Assembly: GCA_020430845.1 (NCBI GenBank)
Contig: JAGQJA010000334.1
Coordinates: 1 to 43,094, forward strand
DNA: 43,094 bases
Source: Myxococcales bacterium
GTDB taxonomy: Bacteria > Myxococcota_A > Polyangia > Polyangiales > Polyangiaceae
Direction: 5' to 3'
Below, piece by piece: positions 1 to 8,821 of the stretch. Within the stretch, counting starts at the first letter, position 1; the number at the start of each line of letters is the position of its first letter. The notes under the pieces were generated by a model that did not search any database, was not told where the DNA came from, and was given only the letters and a program-made list of their open reading frames with translations. Position numbers and translations under genes: made by a program.

Positions 1-324
1 CCCGGCGCGCAGGCGTGGGGCGCGCAACAACCGCAACCGCAGCAGGCGTGGGGCGCGCCGGCTCCGCAGCCTGCGTTCAACCAGCAGGCCGCGCAGTTCG
101 GCAACGAGGTCGGCAACGCCTTCAACGCGTTCGGCTCGGCGCTCGGCTCGTTCGTCGACGGCGCGGTCGGCGGCCTCACGGTCGGCTCCCGCGTCATGGT
201 GCAGTGGTCCGACGGCAACCGATACGCCGCGACGGTGTGCGCCGCGCAGGGCTCTCAGGTCGAGGTCAGCTTTCCGGACGGCCGCCGTGTGTGGATGCCG
301 ACGCAGTTCGTGACGCTCGCCTGA
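1..324 (+). CDS. C-terminal part of a protein with a Tudor/SH3-like domain (5' end outside window)
   Basis: The frame is open from the first base to TGA at 322-324 and gives 107 residues; the start lies upstream of the window. The first ~35 residues are Gln/Pro/Ala-rich with a repeated AWGA motif, which reads as a flexible linker. A short Gly/Ala/Phe-rich stretch follows. Residues ~62-105 (beginning VGSRVMVQWSDG, later VSFPDGRRVWMP) look like a small all-beta Tudor/SH3/agenet-type domain: a charged or aromatic strand pattern with the W-x-D-G turn seen in such domains. The ligand is unknown. The gene converges on the lipoprotein gene that ends 13 bases further on. Coding status is well supported by codon bias; the domain assignment is inference from pattern. 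Confidence 0.7.
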   Translation, partial: PGAQAWGAQQPQPQQAWGAPAPQPAFNQQAAQFGNEVGNAFNAFGSALGSFVDGAVGGLTVGSRVMVQWSDGNRYAATVCAAQGSQVEVSFPDGRRVWMPTQFVTLA

Positions 325-337
325 TCGCCCCCTGGCG

Positions 338-973
338 CTACTTGTTCTTGGCGTAGACGCGCACGCCCACGGGCCCCGAGCCCTTGGTCGCGGCGACGTC
401 GAGCTTGTACGCGATCGGCAACGGCAAGAACGGGCAGAGGTGCGCCTTGCCGCGCCCGATGACCGGCGACGCGCCGTCCTTTGCGCCCGACTGGCCCGCG
501 GCCACGTTGAAGAACGGCGGGGCGAGGAGCTTGAGGTCGAGCTTGGTGACGTTGCCCGGCGGCGAGGTCGCGACGATCGTGTAGCAGCGGTTGGGCTGCA
601 GCGTGATGAGCATCGGGAAGTGCCCGCCCTCCTGCAGCGTGGTGCGGCCCTGCTCGCCCTCGACGGTCATGCCGGGCGCCGCGGTCTTGCCGAGCTTGTC
701 GAGCGCGAGCGAGAGCACGGCCTCGGAGGCGCCGACGTCGGGCGGGACGAGCGCGCCCGCTTCGGGCGTCATGGCCACGCCGGCGTCCATGGGCATCATC
801 ACGGCCGCGTCGAAGGCGGCGAGCGGCGCGGCGTCGGTGTCAGCGTCCGCGCCGGCCTCGGCCACCGGCGCGGCGGGCACGACGGGGGGCGGCGGCTTCT
901 TGGAGCACGCGAGCGGCAAGAGGAGCGCAAAGCCGAACGGGACGAGGAGTGTGGTCAGACGGGCGTGGTTCAT
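338..973 (-). CDS. predicted lipoprotein, unknown function
   Basis: The product has 211 residues with a type II signal peptide: positive N-terminus, hydrophobic stretch and lipobox LPLAC, giving lipidated Cys23. A Pro-rich then Ala/Asp-rich linker (residues ~25-75) follows, a style common in myxobacterial lipoproteins. The rest (~80-211) is a compact domain of unknown type with G-R-G-K and an N-R-C-Y segment; it ends in a beta-rich stretch. I recognise no enzyme motif. It lies 11 bases after the gene at 985-1911 on the same strand, so the two may be cotranscribed. A TAACCT box also sits 8 bases before the ATG. Location is predicted to be an outer- or inner-membrane-anchored periplasmic protein. 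Confidence 0.8.
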   Translation of the reverse strand: MNHARLTTLLVPFGFALLLPLACSKKPPPPVVPAAPVAEAGADADTDAAPLAAFDAAVMMPMDAGVAMTPEAGALVPPDVGASEAVLSLALDKLGKTAAPGMTVEGEQGRTTLQEGGHFPMLITLQPNRCYTIVATSPPGNVTKLDLKLLAPPFFNVAAGQSGAKDGASPVIGRGKAHLCPFLPLPIAYKLDVAATKGSGPVGVRVYAKNK

Positions 974-981
974 CGCCGCGC

Positions 982-987
982 AGGTTA
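982..987 (-). promoter_or_regulatory. possible -10 box TAACCT, 8 nt before the lipoprotein start
   Basis: This TANNNT hexamer ends 8 bases before the ATG at 973 and there is no Shine-Dalgarno. Its TAA is also the stop codon of the preceding gene, so chance is more likely here than for the other boxes of this kind. Confidence 0.25.
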
Positions 988-1911
988 CACCACCTCGACG
1001 TGGAGCGTCGCGCCACCGTCACTCTTGGGCGCGAGGTGGGCCTCGAGCTTGCGCCAAGCCCCCGCCCCCCGCGCGCGCTCGGCCGTCACCAGCTCGGTCG
1101 CGGCGTCGAGCAGCTCACGCGTGGCGTCGACGGCGCGCAGGCGGCCCCCCGCGTCGACGGCCGCGAGCTGCACCATGAGCCGCGTCTGACGCGCCGCCGG
1201 ATCGATCGTCAGCGTGAGGACGGCCTGCGAGAACCCGGGGACGTCCCGCGCGAGCAGCTCGTGCGCGAGCGACGCGACCGGAAAGAACGCGGCGCGGTCG
1301 GGCTCGCGCGGTCGGTCGGCGGGCGGCGGCGCGCTCCGCTTGGCGGCGGGCCCCTCGGGAGACGTGGTCGATCGCGATCGCCCGGGCCGCTCCGAGGCCG
1401 GAGGGGACGAGGCGCGGCGGACCGGAGGCGGGGGCACCGAGACGTGCAACCCGCTCGGACGCGGCGAGTCGTACATGCCGTAGAACTTCACGGTGCCGTC
1501 GCCCGGCTCCTCGACGAACAGATCGCGCGCGCCCGTGAGCGCCAGCCCCAGCTGCGTGAGCACGTCGGCGTCCTCGGGCGTGACGCCGCCCACCACGCTC
1601 ATGCAGAGCTGCGGGACCTCGCGCTGCTGGCCCTCTTTGAAGATGCGCTCGCCGTACGTGGAGTACGAGCTCGACGTGCCCGCCCACGCCCAGCGAAAGA
1701 TGCTGTCACGCAGGTAGTACGTCGCGAGCAGCTCCGCGTACCAGCGGCCGACGATCTCGCCGTGCTTCGTCTGGCGTGTCACGCGTTGCGCGACGGAGTC
1801 GAACCGCAGCTCCTCGCTCCGCAGACCGCGGAGCTCGGCGACGTCGCGGAGATCGAGGACCTGCGCGTCGAGCGTCTCTCGGAGCCTCCGCGTCGCGTCG
1901 TCGAGGGGCAT
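985..1911 (-). CDS. conserved hypothetical protein with a Trp/Tyr-rich N-terminal domain
   Basis: The product has 308 residues from ATG 1911. An in-frame ATG at 1926 is rejected because it lies inside a TATGCT box that looks like the -10 element. Residues ~1-145 form one domain with an aromatic core (GRWYAELLATYYL, then FRWAWAG, then KFYGMYD). Its W-A-W pattern faintly recalls uncharacterised DUF6882-type proteins; this is a weak guess. Residues ~150-210 are a Pro/Ser/Arg-rich linker. Residues ~211-308 are a second alpha/beta domain ending HVEVV. There is no signal peptide and no membrane segment, so it is probably cytosolic. The gene is followed 11 bases later by the lipoprotein gene on the same strand. 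Function is not known. Confidence 0.7.
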   Translation of the reverse strand: MPLDDATRRLRETLDAQVLDLRDVAELRGLRSEELRFDSVAQRVTRQTKHGEIVGRWYAELLATYYLRDSIFRWAWAGTSSSYSTYGERIFKEGQQREVPQLCMSVVGGVTPEDADVLTQLGLALTGARDLFVEEPGDGTVKFYGMYDSPRPSGLHVSVPPPPVRRASSPPASERPGRSRSTTSPEGPAAKRSAPPPADRPREPDRAAFFPVASLAHELLARDVPGFSQAVLTLTIDPAARQTRLMVQLAAVDAGGRLRAVDATRELLDAATELVTAERARGAGAWRKLEAHLAPKSDGGATLHVEVV

Positions 1912-1921
1912 CGCTGGGCCG

Positions 1922-1927
1922 AGCATA
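1922..1927 (-). promoter_or_regulatory. TATGCT -10-like box, 10 nt before start at 1911
   Basis: TATGCT matches TANNNT and ends 10 bases before ATG 1911. It overlaps the alternative upstream ATG (1926), which is why the downstream start is preferred. No Shine-Dalgarno is visible. Confidence 0.45.
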
Positions 1928-2014
1928 CCGGCGGCCGAAAGGCCCGTCGACCGCGCAACGGGCTACCCAACCCAGCCCGAACCCTAGTACCGTGTCCGGC
2001 CAGGAGACGCCTTC

Positions 2015-2458
2015 ATGTACCTGCCCACCCGCCGCACGATTTTCGCCCTCGCCGTGTTCTCCTTCATGCCCGCGCTCGCTGCGTGCCCCAAGAAGGACCC
2101 GCCGGCGAAGGTCGACCCGCCCCCGCCTCCGCCTCCCGAGCCGGAGGCCGGTCCGGTCGATCTCGCGCCCATCGAAGAGGACGCCGGCGACGACGCGGAC
2201 GCCGCCGAGGCCGGGCCGAAGAAGTACACGGGCACCTACAACCCGAACGTCGCGCGCCTCAAGCAGTGCTGCGGCGCCCTCCGTGCCGAGGCCAAGCGTA
2301 TGGGCGCGTCCCCCGAGGCGGGCATGTTCCTGCAGGCCGCCGCGTCGTGCGACGGCCTCGCCGCCCAAGCCGGCGCAAAGGGCACGGCGCCCGAGCTCGG
2401 CGTCGTCCGCAACCTGCTCGCGGGCCGCACCGTGCCGCCCGTCTGCCGCGGGTTCTAG
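2015..2458 (+). CDS. small predicted lipoprotein
   Basis: The product has 147 residues with a type II signal peptide and lipobox LAAC (lipidated Cys24). A long Pro/Glu/Asp/Ala linker follows (residues ~25-75: polyproline, then EAG and DAGDDADAAEAG-like acidic repeats). The C-terminal ~70 residues form a small helical domain with several Cys (CCGALR, ASCDGLA, VCRGF) that could form disulfides. The start is supported by CAGGAG at 2001-2006, 8 bases before the ATG, and by TACCGT at 1988-1993 as a possible -10 box for a leadered transcript. Its stop codon shares a CTAG palindrome with the stop of thiL on the other strand. Function is unknown; it is probably periplasmic and membrane-anchored. Confidence 0.8.
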   Translation: MYLPTRRTIFALAVFSFMPALAACPKKDPPAKVDPPPPPPPEPEAGPVDLAPIEEDAGDDADAAEAGPKKYTGTYNPNVARLKQCCGALRAEAKRMGASPEAGMFLQAAASCDGLAAQAGAKGTAPELGVVRNLLAGRTVPPVCRGF

Positions 2459-3428
2459 TCGCCGGCCGCGTCAGGGCCGCCGCCCGCGAAGTGGTCGAAT
2501 CCTCGGACCACTTCGCGGTCGACGCGGCCATCGGCGTGCTCCACCCACACGCGCGCCTCCCCCGCAGCGCAGGGCTCGACCCGCCCGACGCGCGTGAAGG
2601 CTGCGCCAGCCCCTGCAGCGGCCGCGAAGAGCACGACGTAGTCCTCGCCGCCGCCGAGCGCGAGCGCGAGCGCTTCGGCTCCGATCGCGCGCGCCCCGCG
2701 TGACAGCGCCGGTCCCCCGAGCGCGCGGAGCGCCTCGGCGTCGAACGTGACGCGCACGCCGCTCGCCTCGGCGAGGTGGGACGCGTCGCGCGCGAGGCCG
2801 TCCGAGATGTCGATCGCGGCGCTCGCCTCGGCCGCGATCACGTCCGAGAGCACCGTATGCGCCGAGGGCCGTCGCCACGCCGCGACGCACGTTGGGTCCT
2901 CTTCTCCGTCGCCGCGGAGCATGCGCATCCCGGCGGCCGCGAGACCTACGGGACCGGTGAGAAAGAGCGCGTCGCCCGGCCTGGCGCCGGCGCGGGTCAC
3001 GGGTCGCGCGGCGACACCGAGCAGCGTCGTGGTGATCGCGAGCTCGCGCCCGCGCGCGAGGTTGCCTCCGACGACGGGCGCTCCGACCCGCGCGGCCGCG
3101 TCACGCTGACCCCGGGCGAGCTCCTCGAGCTCGGCGTCGGAGATCGCCGACGGCAGAGTGAGCGCGCTCAACGCCGCCAGCGGGCGGGCGCCCATCGCCG
3201 CGAGATCGCTCGCCGCCGCCATGAAGCTCCGCCAGCCCACGTCCTCGAGCGAGAGCCAGCGTCGATCGAAGTGCGTGCCCTCGACCTGCGCGTCGACCGT
3301 CCACACCAGAGGCCCGTCCGGGGCGCGCAGGACGGCGGCGTCGTCGCCGATGCCGTGCGTGACGCGCGCGTCCGAGGTCGACAAGAGCGCGCGCAGCAGC
3401 GCGATCCGCTCGAGCTCGGTCGACGCGC

Positions 3429-3432
<4 letters not shown>
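2455..3432 (-). CDS. thiL: thiamine-monophosphate kinase ThiL
   Basis: ThiL phosphorylates thiamine monophosphate to thiamine diphosphate with ATP, the last step of cofactor synthesis in the cytosol. The 325 residues match the usual family length. Visible motifs in order: GIGDDAA (residues 27-33, Mg/nucleotide binding), a DAQVEGTHF segment (47-55), DLAAMGARP, GGNLARG, DISDGLARDASHL and GGEDYVVLF near the C-terminus. All are typical of the PurM/ThiL fold. The GTG start at 3432 overlaps the TGA of the upstream sensor kinase in a GTGA, so translation is probably coupled. This is the third gene of the operon that starts at 5596. No other thiamine genes are in the window, so thiL appears carried by a signalling operon rather than a pathway operon. 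Confidence 0.93.
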
Positions 3433-4855
<1,423 letters not shown>

Positions 4856-4859
<4 letters not shown>

Positions 4860-5596
4860 GGCGCCCTCCGCACGCTCGCGTCGACGCTCGCCGGCGCCCC
4901 GGACACGCGGCACTTCGCCAGCAGCTCGTCGACCTTGCCGCCCCACCCGAGGTGCGTGGCAGTGCGCTCCAAGAAGTCGCGCGGCGTCATCCCGAAGCGC
5001 TCCGAGAGCTTGTGCTCGACCTCGAGCCGGCGGAACGTCACGTCGAGGAGGCCGAAGAAGCTCGGAATGACGCCCTCGCCGCGCACCGCCACGGCGGCGT
5101 AGACGGGCTCGGCGCCCTTGCGCGCGAGCTCCTGGACGTCCTCGTCGCTGCGCGCGCCGGGCACGTCGCGTTTGTTGAACTGGATGACCAGCGGCATGTC
5201 GCGCACGGAGCGCCCCATCTGTTTGAGGTTGGCGCGGAGGTCCAAGAACGCGGCCGCGTTGTTCTCCACCTCCGAGAGCTGGCTGTCGGCGACGAAGACC
5301 ACGCCGTCGGCGGCTTGCAGCACGAGGCGCCGCGTCGAGGCGTGCACGACCTGGCCGGGCACCGTGTAGACCTTGAGCCGGAGGTTGAGGCCCGACTCGC
5401 CCCCCATCCGGAACGAGACCGGGAGCACGTCGAAGAAGAGCGTGCGGTCGTCCTTGGTCTCGAGCGTCATCAGACGGCCGCAGCCGCCGCCGATCTGGTC
5501 GTGGAGGGAGCGGAGGTTCGTCGTCTTCCCGCTGAGGGCGGGGCCGTAGTAGACGAGCTTGATCGCGAGCTCCCGGGCCGCGAAGTTGAGCTGCAC
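4856..5596 (-). CDS. MglA-like small Ras-family GTPase with C-terminal extension
   Basis: The 246-residue protein resembles MglA, the GTPase that sets polarity and motility in Myxococcus. P-loop GPALSGKT is at 18-25, the RTLFFD switch at 51-56, switch II TVPGQ at 78-82 and NKRD guanine specificity at 141-144. As in MglA, the loop after strand 3 carries VPGQ. It differs in an extra ~50 residues after ~195 (DFLERTATHLGW-type helix) and in lacking MglA's own C-terminus, so it is a paralogue, not MglA. The start is GTG at 5596 with AAGGAG (minus strand, 5609-5604) 7 bases upstream. It is the first gene of an operon with a PocR kinase and thiL. No MglB-type roadblock GAP gene is adjacent. A role in polarity or signalling is inferred from family only. 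Confidence 0.9.
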
Positions 5597-5692
5597 GTCC
5601 CTGCTCCTTCCGCGACCGAGCGTAACACACGCCGACGCGGACTCGATCTACGATGGCGGCTCCCCAGGCGGGCACATCAAGGAGGCTCCCGA
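5597..5692. promoter_or_regulatory. divergent promoter region, MglA-like operon and peroxiredoxin
   Basis: This is a 96-base divergent intergenic region. On the minus strand TACGCT (5624-5619) lies 22 bases before the GTG, followed by AAGGAG (5609-5604). On the plus strand TACGAT (5649-5654) is followed by AAGGAGG (5679-5685), 7 bases before ATG 5693. Both genes thus have short leaders with good Shine-Dalgarno sites, unlike many others in this window. No convincing -35 elements are seen. Confidence 0.5.
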
Positions 5693-6346
5693 ATGTTGGC
5701 AAGCGGAGACAAGGTCCCCAAGCTGCGGCTCAAGAGCGACGACGGCGGCGAGCTCGCGCTCGACGGTCCGGGCACGCGCGTCGTGTACTTCTACCCGCGC
5801 GACGACACGCCCGGATGCACGCGCGAGGCGCAGGCGTTCACGGCGTCGTACGCGGAGTTCAAGAAGGCCGGCGCCGAGGTCGTGGGCGTGTCACGCGACA
5901 GCATCGCCGCGCACTGCAAGTTCCGCGACAAGTACTCGCTCGGCATTCCGCTGCTCAGCGATCCCGACCTCACCGCGCACCGCGCGTTCGGCGCGTGGGG
6001 CACCAAGACGATGTACGGCAAGAAGGTCGAGGGCGTCATCCGCTGCACGTTCATCGTGCGTGACGGCAAGGTCGTGCACACCTTCCCGAGCGTGAAGGTC
6101 GACGGGCACGCCGAGAAGGTGCTCGCCGCGATCCACGCCCTCGGCGGAGGCGGCGCCGCCGGAGCGAAGGCCGCCGCGAAGCCCGCCAAGAAGGCCAGCG
6201 CCCCGAAGCCCGCCAAGAAGGCCAGCGCCGCGAAGCCCGCCAAGAAGGCCAGCGCCGCAAAGCCCGCCAAGAAGGCCAGCGCCGCGAAGCCCACCAAGAC
6301 GGGCAGCGCCACAAAGCCCAAGAAGGCGAGCGCGAAGCGCCGTTGA
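5693..6346 (+). CDS. bcp: Bcp/PrxQ-type peroxiredoxin with Lys/Ala-rich repeat tail
   Basis: This thiol peroxidase reduces hydroperoxides in the cytosol. Of 217 residues, ~1-150 form the AhpC/TSA domain: YFYPRDDTPGCT contains peroxidatic Cys42, followed later by IPLLSDPD and GVIRCTFIV. Most Bcp proteins have a resolving Cys five residues after the first; here that position is Gln47, while Cys75 and Cys118 are possible substitutes. Residues ~151-217 are a Gly/Ala linker and then about five 9-residue repeats of the type AKPAKKASA ending in KRR, very like histone-H1 or AlgP tails. Such a basic tail is not part of the Bcp family and could bind nucleic acid or polyanions. The start is fixed by AAGGAGG at 5679-5685. 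The next gene begins with a TTG overlapping this TGA. Confidence 0.93.
   Translation: MLASGDKVPKLRLKSDDGGELALDGPGTRVVYFYPRDDTPGCTREAQAFTASYAEFKKAGAEVVGVSRDSIAAHCKFRDKYSLGIPLLSDPDLTAHRAFGAWGTKTMYGKKVEGVIRCTFIVRDGKVVHTFPSVKVDGHAEKVLAAIHALGGGGAAGAKAAAKPAKKASAPKPAKKASAAKPAKKASAAKPAKKASAAKPTKTGSATKPKKASAKRR
6176..6343 (+). repeat. 27-bp in-frame tandem repeat encoding the basic tail of the peroxiredoxin
   Basis: Units start at 6176, 6203, 6230, 6257 and 6284, each 27 bases and nine codons (AKPAKKASA type). The first four are nearly identical at DNA level; the fifth and the remnant from 6311 are degenerate. The period keeps the reading frame, so changes in copy number would only lengthen or shorten the tail. 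Confidence 0.85.
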
Positions 6347-7422
6347 GCCCGCCTGCGGTCGAACCGCCCGCGGTGGTCGTCTGGCTCGGCGACGCGGCGC
6401 GTCCCGGGGCGCAGCGCGCGCTCGACGAGTGGGCGCGCGCACGCGGCGTTCGCCTCACGACGCCCGACGCCTCGGAGACCTCACGAGCGCAACCGTCGCC
6501 GCTCGAGGTCGCCGATCGCGTCGAGCGCGAGATCGCGCGCGCCGCCGACGCGGTGAGCGCCCTCGACGCCGACGGGGCCGAGCGGGCCCTCGCCCGCGCC
6601 GAGCAAGCGCTGCGCGCCGCGCCCGAGCTGCCGCAGGCGCCGTGGCTCCTCGCCGAAGTGCAGCGGGGGTGGGCCGCGAGGTGGGCGCGCGTCGAGCCCC
6701 GGGACGAGGCGCGCGCGCGGCTCGCGTGGCAGGCGGCGCACGCGCTCGACGGCGGGCGCGTGGCCGGCGTCGGCGAGACACAGACCGCGGCGCCGGTCGA
6801 GCACCCGCTCACTCTCTCGCTGGGCGGCGCCCCCGCCTCGGCCATCGTGCGCCTCGACGGCGTCGCGCTCCAGCCGTCCGGTCGGAGCGGCGGACGCACC
6901 ACCTTCTCCACGCGCGCGGCGCCGGGCACGCACCACGTCGCGGTCGAGCTGCGGGGGCTCTACGCGCTCGCCGCGTGGGTCAACGTCCCCGCCCCGGCCG
7001 CAAGCGCACCTTCTCCTACACCGCCCGCCGCGTCGGTCTCGCTCGAGCTCGGCGAGGCGGCGTCCTGCGACGCCGAGAGCCTCGCCGGTGCCACGGCGCA
7101 CGACGGGCGCGTGCAGGTGCCCGCGGGCGCGTCGTGCCCGCGGTGGGTCGCGGTCGTCCCGCTCGAGCGACCAGGCGCGATCGGCGTCGCGCAGTGTGAG
7201 CGCGACGCGTGCGGCCCCTTGCTCGAGTGGCGCGTGCGCTCGTCGAGCACGGCCGCGCTGCCGCCTCCTCCTCCGCACGGCAAGTGGCCGGCGTGGGCCA
7301 CGTGGACGCTCGTCGGCGTGGGCGTCGCGGCGGCGGCGACGACAGCCGTGATCGCGTCGGGCGCGCTCGGAGAGCGTCCCGTGGAGCAGCGCTTCATCGC
7401 GGGCGGATCGCGCGTCGAGTAG
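6343..7422 (+). CDS. hypothetical protein with a C-terminal membrane anchor
   Basis: The product has 359 residues if the TTG at 6343, overlapping the TGA of the peroxiredoxin gene (TTGA), is the start. This choice is uncertain because no Shine-Dalgarno is visible; later GTG codons are alternatives. Residues ~50-150 are Ala/Arg/Glu-rich helices with a TPR-like feel (ADGAERALARAEQALRAAP). Residues ~155-215 look beta-rich, perhaps PEGA-like (RLDGVALQPSG, then APGTHHVAVELRG). A Cys-containing domain follows. After a proline run there is one membrane segment at ~305-330 (WATWTLVGVGVAAAATTAV). The N-terminus has no signal peptide, so orientation is unclear. It is probably cotranscribed with the peroxiredoxin. 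I do not recognise a family. Confidence 0.65.
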   Translation: MSPPAVEPPAVVVWLGDAARPGAQRALDEWARARGVRLTTPDASETSRAQPSPLEVADRVEREIARAADAVSALDADGAERALARAEQALRAAPELPQAPWLLAEVQRGWAARWARVEPRDEARARLAWQAAHALDGGRVAGVGETQTAAPVEHPLTLSLGGAPASAIVRLDGVALQPSGRSGGRTTFSTRAAPGTHHVAVELRGLYALAAWVNVPAPAASAPSPTPPAASVSLELGEAASCDAESLAGATAHDGRVQVPAGASCPRWVAVVPLERPGAIGVAQCERDACGPLLEWRVRSSSTAALPPPPPHGKWPAWATWTLVGVGVAAAATTAVIASGALGERPVEQRFIAGGSRVE

Positions 7423-7435
7423 CCGCGCGCGATCG

Positions 7436-7645
7436 TCACGCGCCCGGGAAGAAGACCCGCGCCTCGTGTGTCGAGAACACGAGCCCGCGGTCGAAAGAGA
7501 CGCGGGCCGCCGCGCCGCCCTCCCCGCGCGCGGCGTCGTCGTTCGCAAGGAGGTACGCGGAAGAGCCAGCAGACAAGAGCAGAGCAGAGCCGTGGGGCTC
7601 GGGGCGCGCGCGCAGGCCGCACGCGTTCCGGGCCCCGAGGCGCAA
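7436..7645 (-). CDS. doubtful short ORF
   Basis: The frame gives 69 residues from a TTG. The last ~45 residues (ALLLSAGSSAYLLANDDA, then FDRGLVFSTHEARVFFPGA) look protein-like and have mostly G/C third positions. The N-terminal part does not. No Shine-Dalgarno, promoter box or known family is apparent. It may be the surviving 3' end of a decayed gene. Low confidence. Confidence 0.2.
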   Translation of the reverse strand: MRLGARNACGLRARPEPHGSALLLSAGSSAYLLANDDAARGEGGAAARVSFDRGLVFSTHEARVFFPGA

Positions 7646-7809
7646 GCTCGAGCAGGCCCCCGCTCGGCCTCTCCTCTCTCGTCTCCGTGGCCTCCGCGAC
7701 CGGATGCGCGACGCTTCACGAGGACCCGTTTTCGCCGCGACGCGTGCGGCGAGCGCCGAGACCGAGGACGCACGCGCCCCCAGGCGTTGCGCAGCCTCCG
7801 AGCCGGCCT

Positions 7810-7815
7810 TAGGCT
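7810..7815 (+). promoter_or_regulatory. TAGGCT -10-like box upstream of the M48 peptidase gene
   Basis: TAGGCT matches TANNNT. It lies 38 bases before ATG 7854, which would give a leader of about 30 bases containing the GAGAGGAG Shine-Dalgarno near 7842-7849. Confidence 0.35.
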
Positions 7816-7853
7816 ACGCGGAGCGCGCACTCCCCGCGCGCGAGAGGAGCCCC

Positions 7854-8747
7854 ATGGCCGACGCACCGACGCTCGACTTCAACGCCTACGTCACGCGCAA
7901 GCGTGAGGAGCGCTCTGGTGGCCTGGCGACCGGACAGAACGACTACTCGTACGTCCTCGATCGCCAGACGCGTGCGACGTTCGAGTCCGCCAAGCCGATC
8001 GAGCTCGCCGTCGCGAGCACCGTCCGCATGTGGAGGCAGGTGTGGCGCGGGCAGCTCCTCGGCAACGCCGTCAAGGTGAGCGAGCGGCAGTTCCCGCGCA
8101 TCCACGGCCTCGGACGTGAGTGCGCCGAGACGCTCGGGATCGCGACGCCGACGCTCTACATCGTCAACAACCCGCACCTCAACGCGGCGACGTACGGCAC
8201 CGACGACGAGTCGTTCATCATGGTGCACTCGGCCCTCGTCGATCACTACTCCGACGAAGAGCTGCGCACCGTGCTCGGCCACGAGTGCGGGCACATCCAC
8301 AACTCGCACGTCGTGTACCTCACCACGCTGCACTACCTCAAGGTGGTCGCCTCGGCGTTCATCCCGTGGATCGTCTACCCCGCGCTCATCCCGCTCAACG
8401 CGTGGTCGCGCCGCGCCGAGATCACGTGCGACCGCGCGGGCATGCTCTGCGCCAAGAACGATCAGGTCGCGCAGCGCGCGCTCACCAAGCTCGTGCTCGG
8501 CTCGCGCAAGCTCTACGACGAGTTCAACCTCGAAGCGTTCCTCGAGCAGTACGAAGAGGGCAAAGACAGCATCGGCCGGTACATGGAGGTCTTCGCGACC
8601 CACCCGTACCTCCCCAAGCGGGTCTTGGCGATGCGCATGTTCGGCGAGAGCCAGCTCTACCGGCGCGCGGCCGGCGTCGGCGACGAGGGTCTCAGCATGT
8701 CCGACGTCGACGATCGGGTGAAGGCGCTGCTCAAGGGCGACGTTTGA
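7854..8747 (+). CDS. M48-family zinc metalloprotease
   Basis: The product is a zinc-dependent peptidase of the M48 (HtpX/Ste24-like) family with 297 residues. The catalytic motif HECGH is at 143-147 (two His zinc ligands and the catalytic Glu) and the third ligand region SRRAEITCDRAG has Glu189. A hydrophobic segment at ~162-182 after the active site, in the usual M48 place, probably makes a membrane hairpin or anchor. A conserved HSALVDHYSDEELRTVLGHE precedes the motif. The N-terminus has no signal peptide. ATG 7854 is chosen because of GAGAGGAG upstream and because the residues before it lack homologous character. A dynamin-like GTPase gene follows 74 bases later on the same strand, suggesting a membrane-maintenance role. 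The substrate is unknown. Confidence 0.9.
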   Translation: MADAPTLDFNAYVTRKREERSGGLATGQNDYSYVLDRQTRATFESAKPIELAVASTVRMWRQVWRGQLLGNAVKVSERQFPRIHGLGRECAETLGIATPTLYIVNNPHLNAATYGTDDESFIMVHSALVDHYSDEELRTVLGHECGHIHNSHVVYLTTLHYLKVVASAFIPWIVYPALIPLNAWSRRAEITCDRAGMLCAKNDQVAQRALTKLVLGSRKLYDEFNLEAFLEQYEEGKDSIGRYMEVFATHPYLPKRVLAMRMFGESQLYRRAAGVGDEGLSMSDVDDRVKALLKGDV

Positions 8748-8821
8748 GCGGCGACCCCGCCGGACGAGACGAGACGACCGCGCGCGCGCGCGCACCACGG
8801 ACGAACACCGAGAGGACGACG

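Larger units (their letters stand above)
7423..7853. other. 431-base gap with possible gene remnants
   Basis: Nothing here is convincing as an intact gene. On the minus strand a short frame (7436-7645) has acceptable codon bias only in its 3' two-thirds. On the plus strand around 7660-7730 one frame reads like a lipoprotein signal ending SATGCATLHEDPF, with no start in a sensible place, and stops at 7812. An AGGAGGT at 7548-7554 has no start codon after it. The right end holds TAGGCT (7810-7815) and GAGAGGAG before the M48 gene. The stretch could be degraded coding sequence. Confidence 0.4.

Noticed and set aside
6176-6343. CRISPR-like short repeats
   Set aside because: Units of 27 bases with no spacers, in frame, encoding a basic peptide tail. 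Not a CRISPR.
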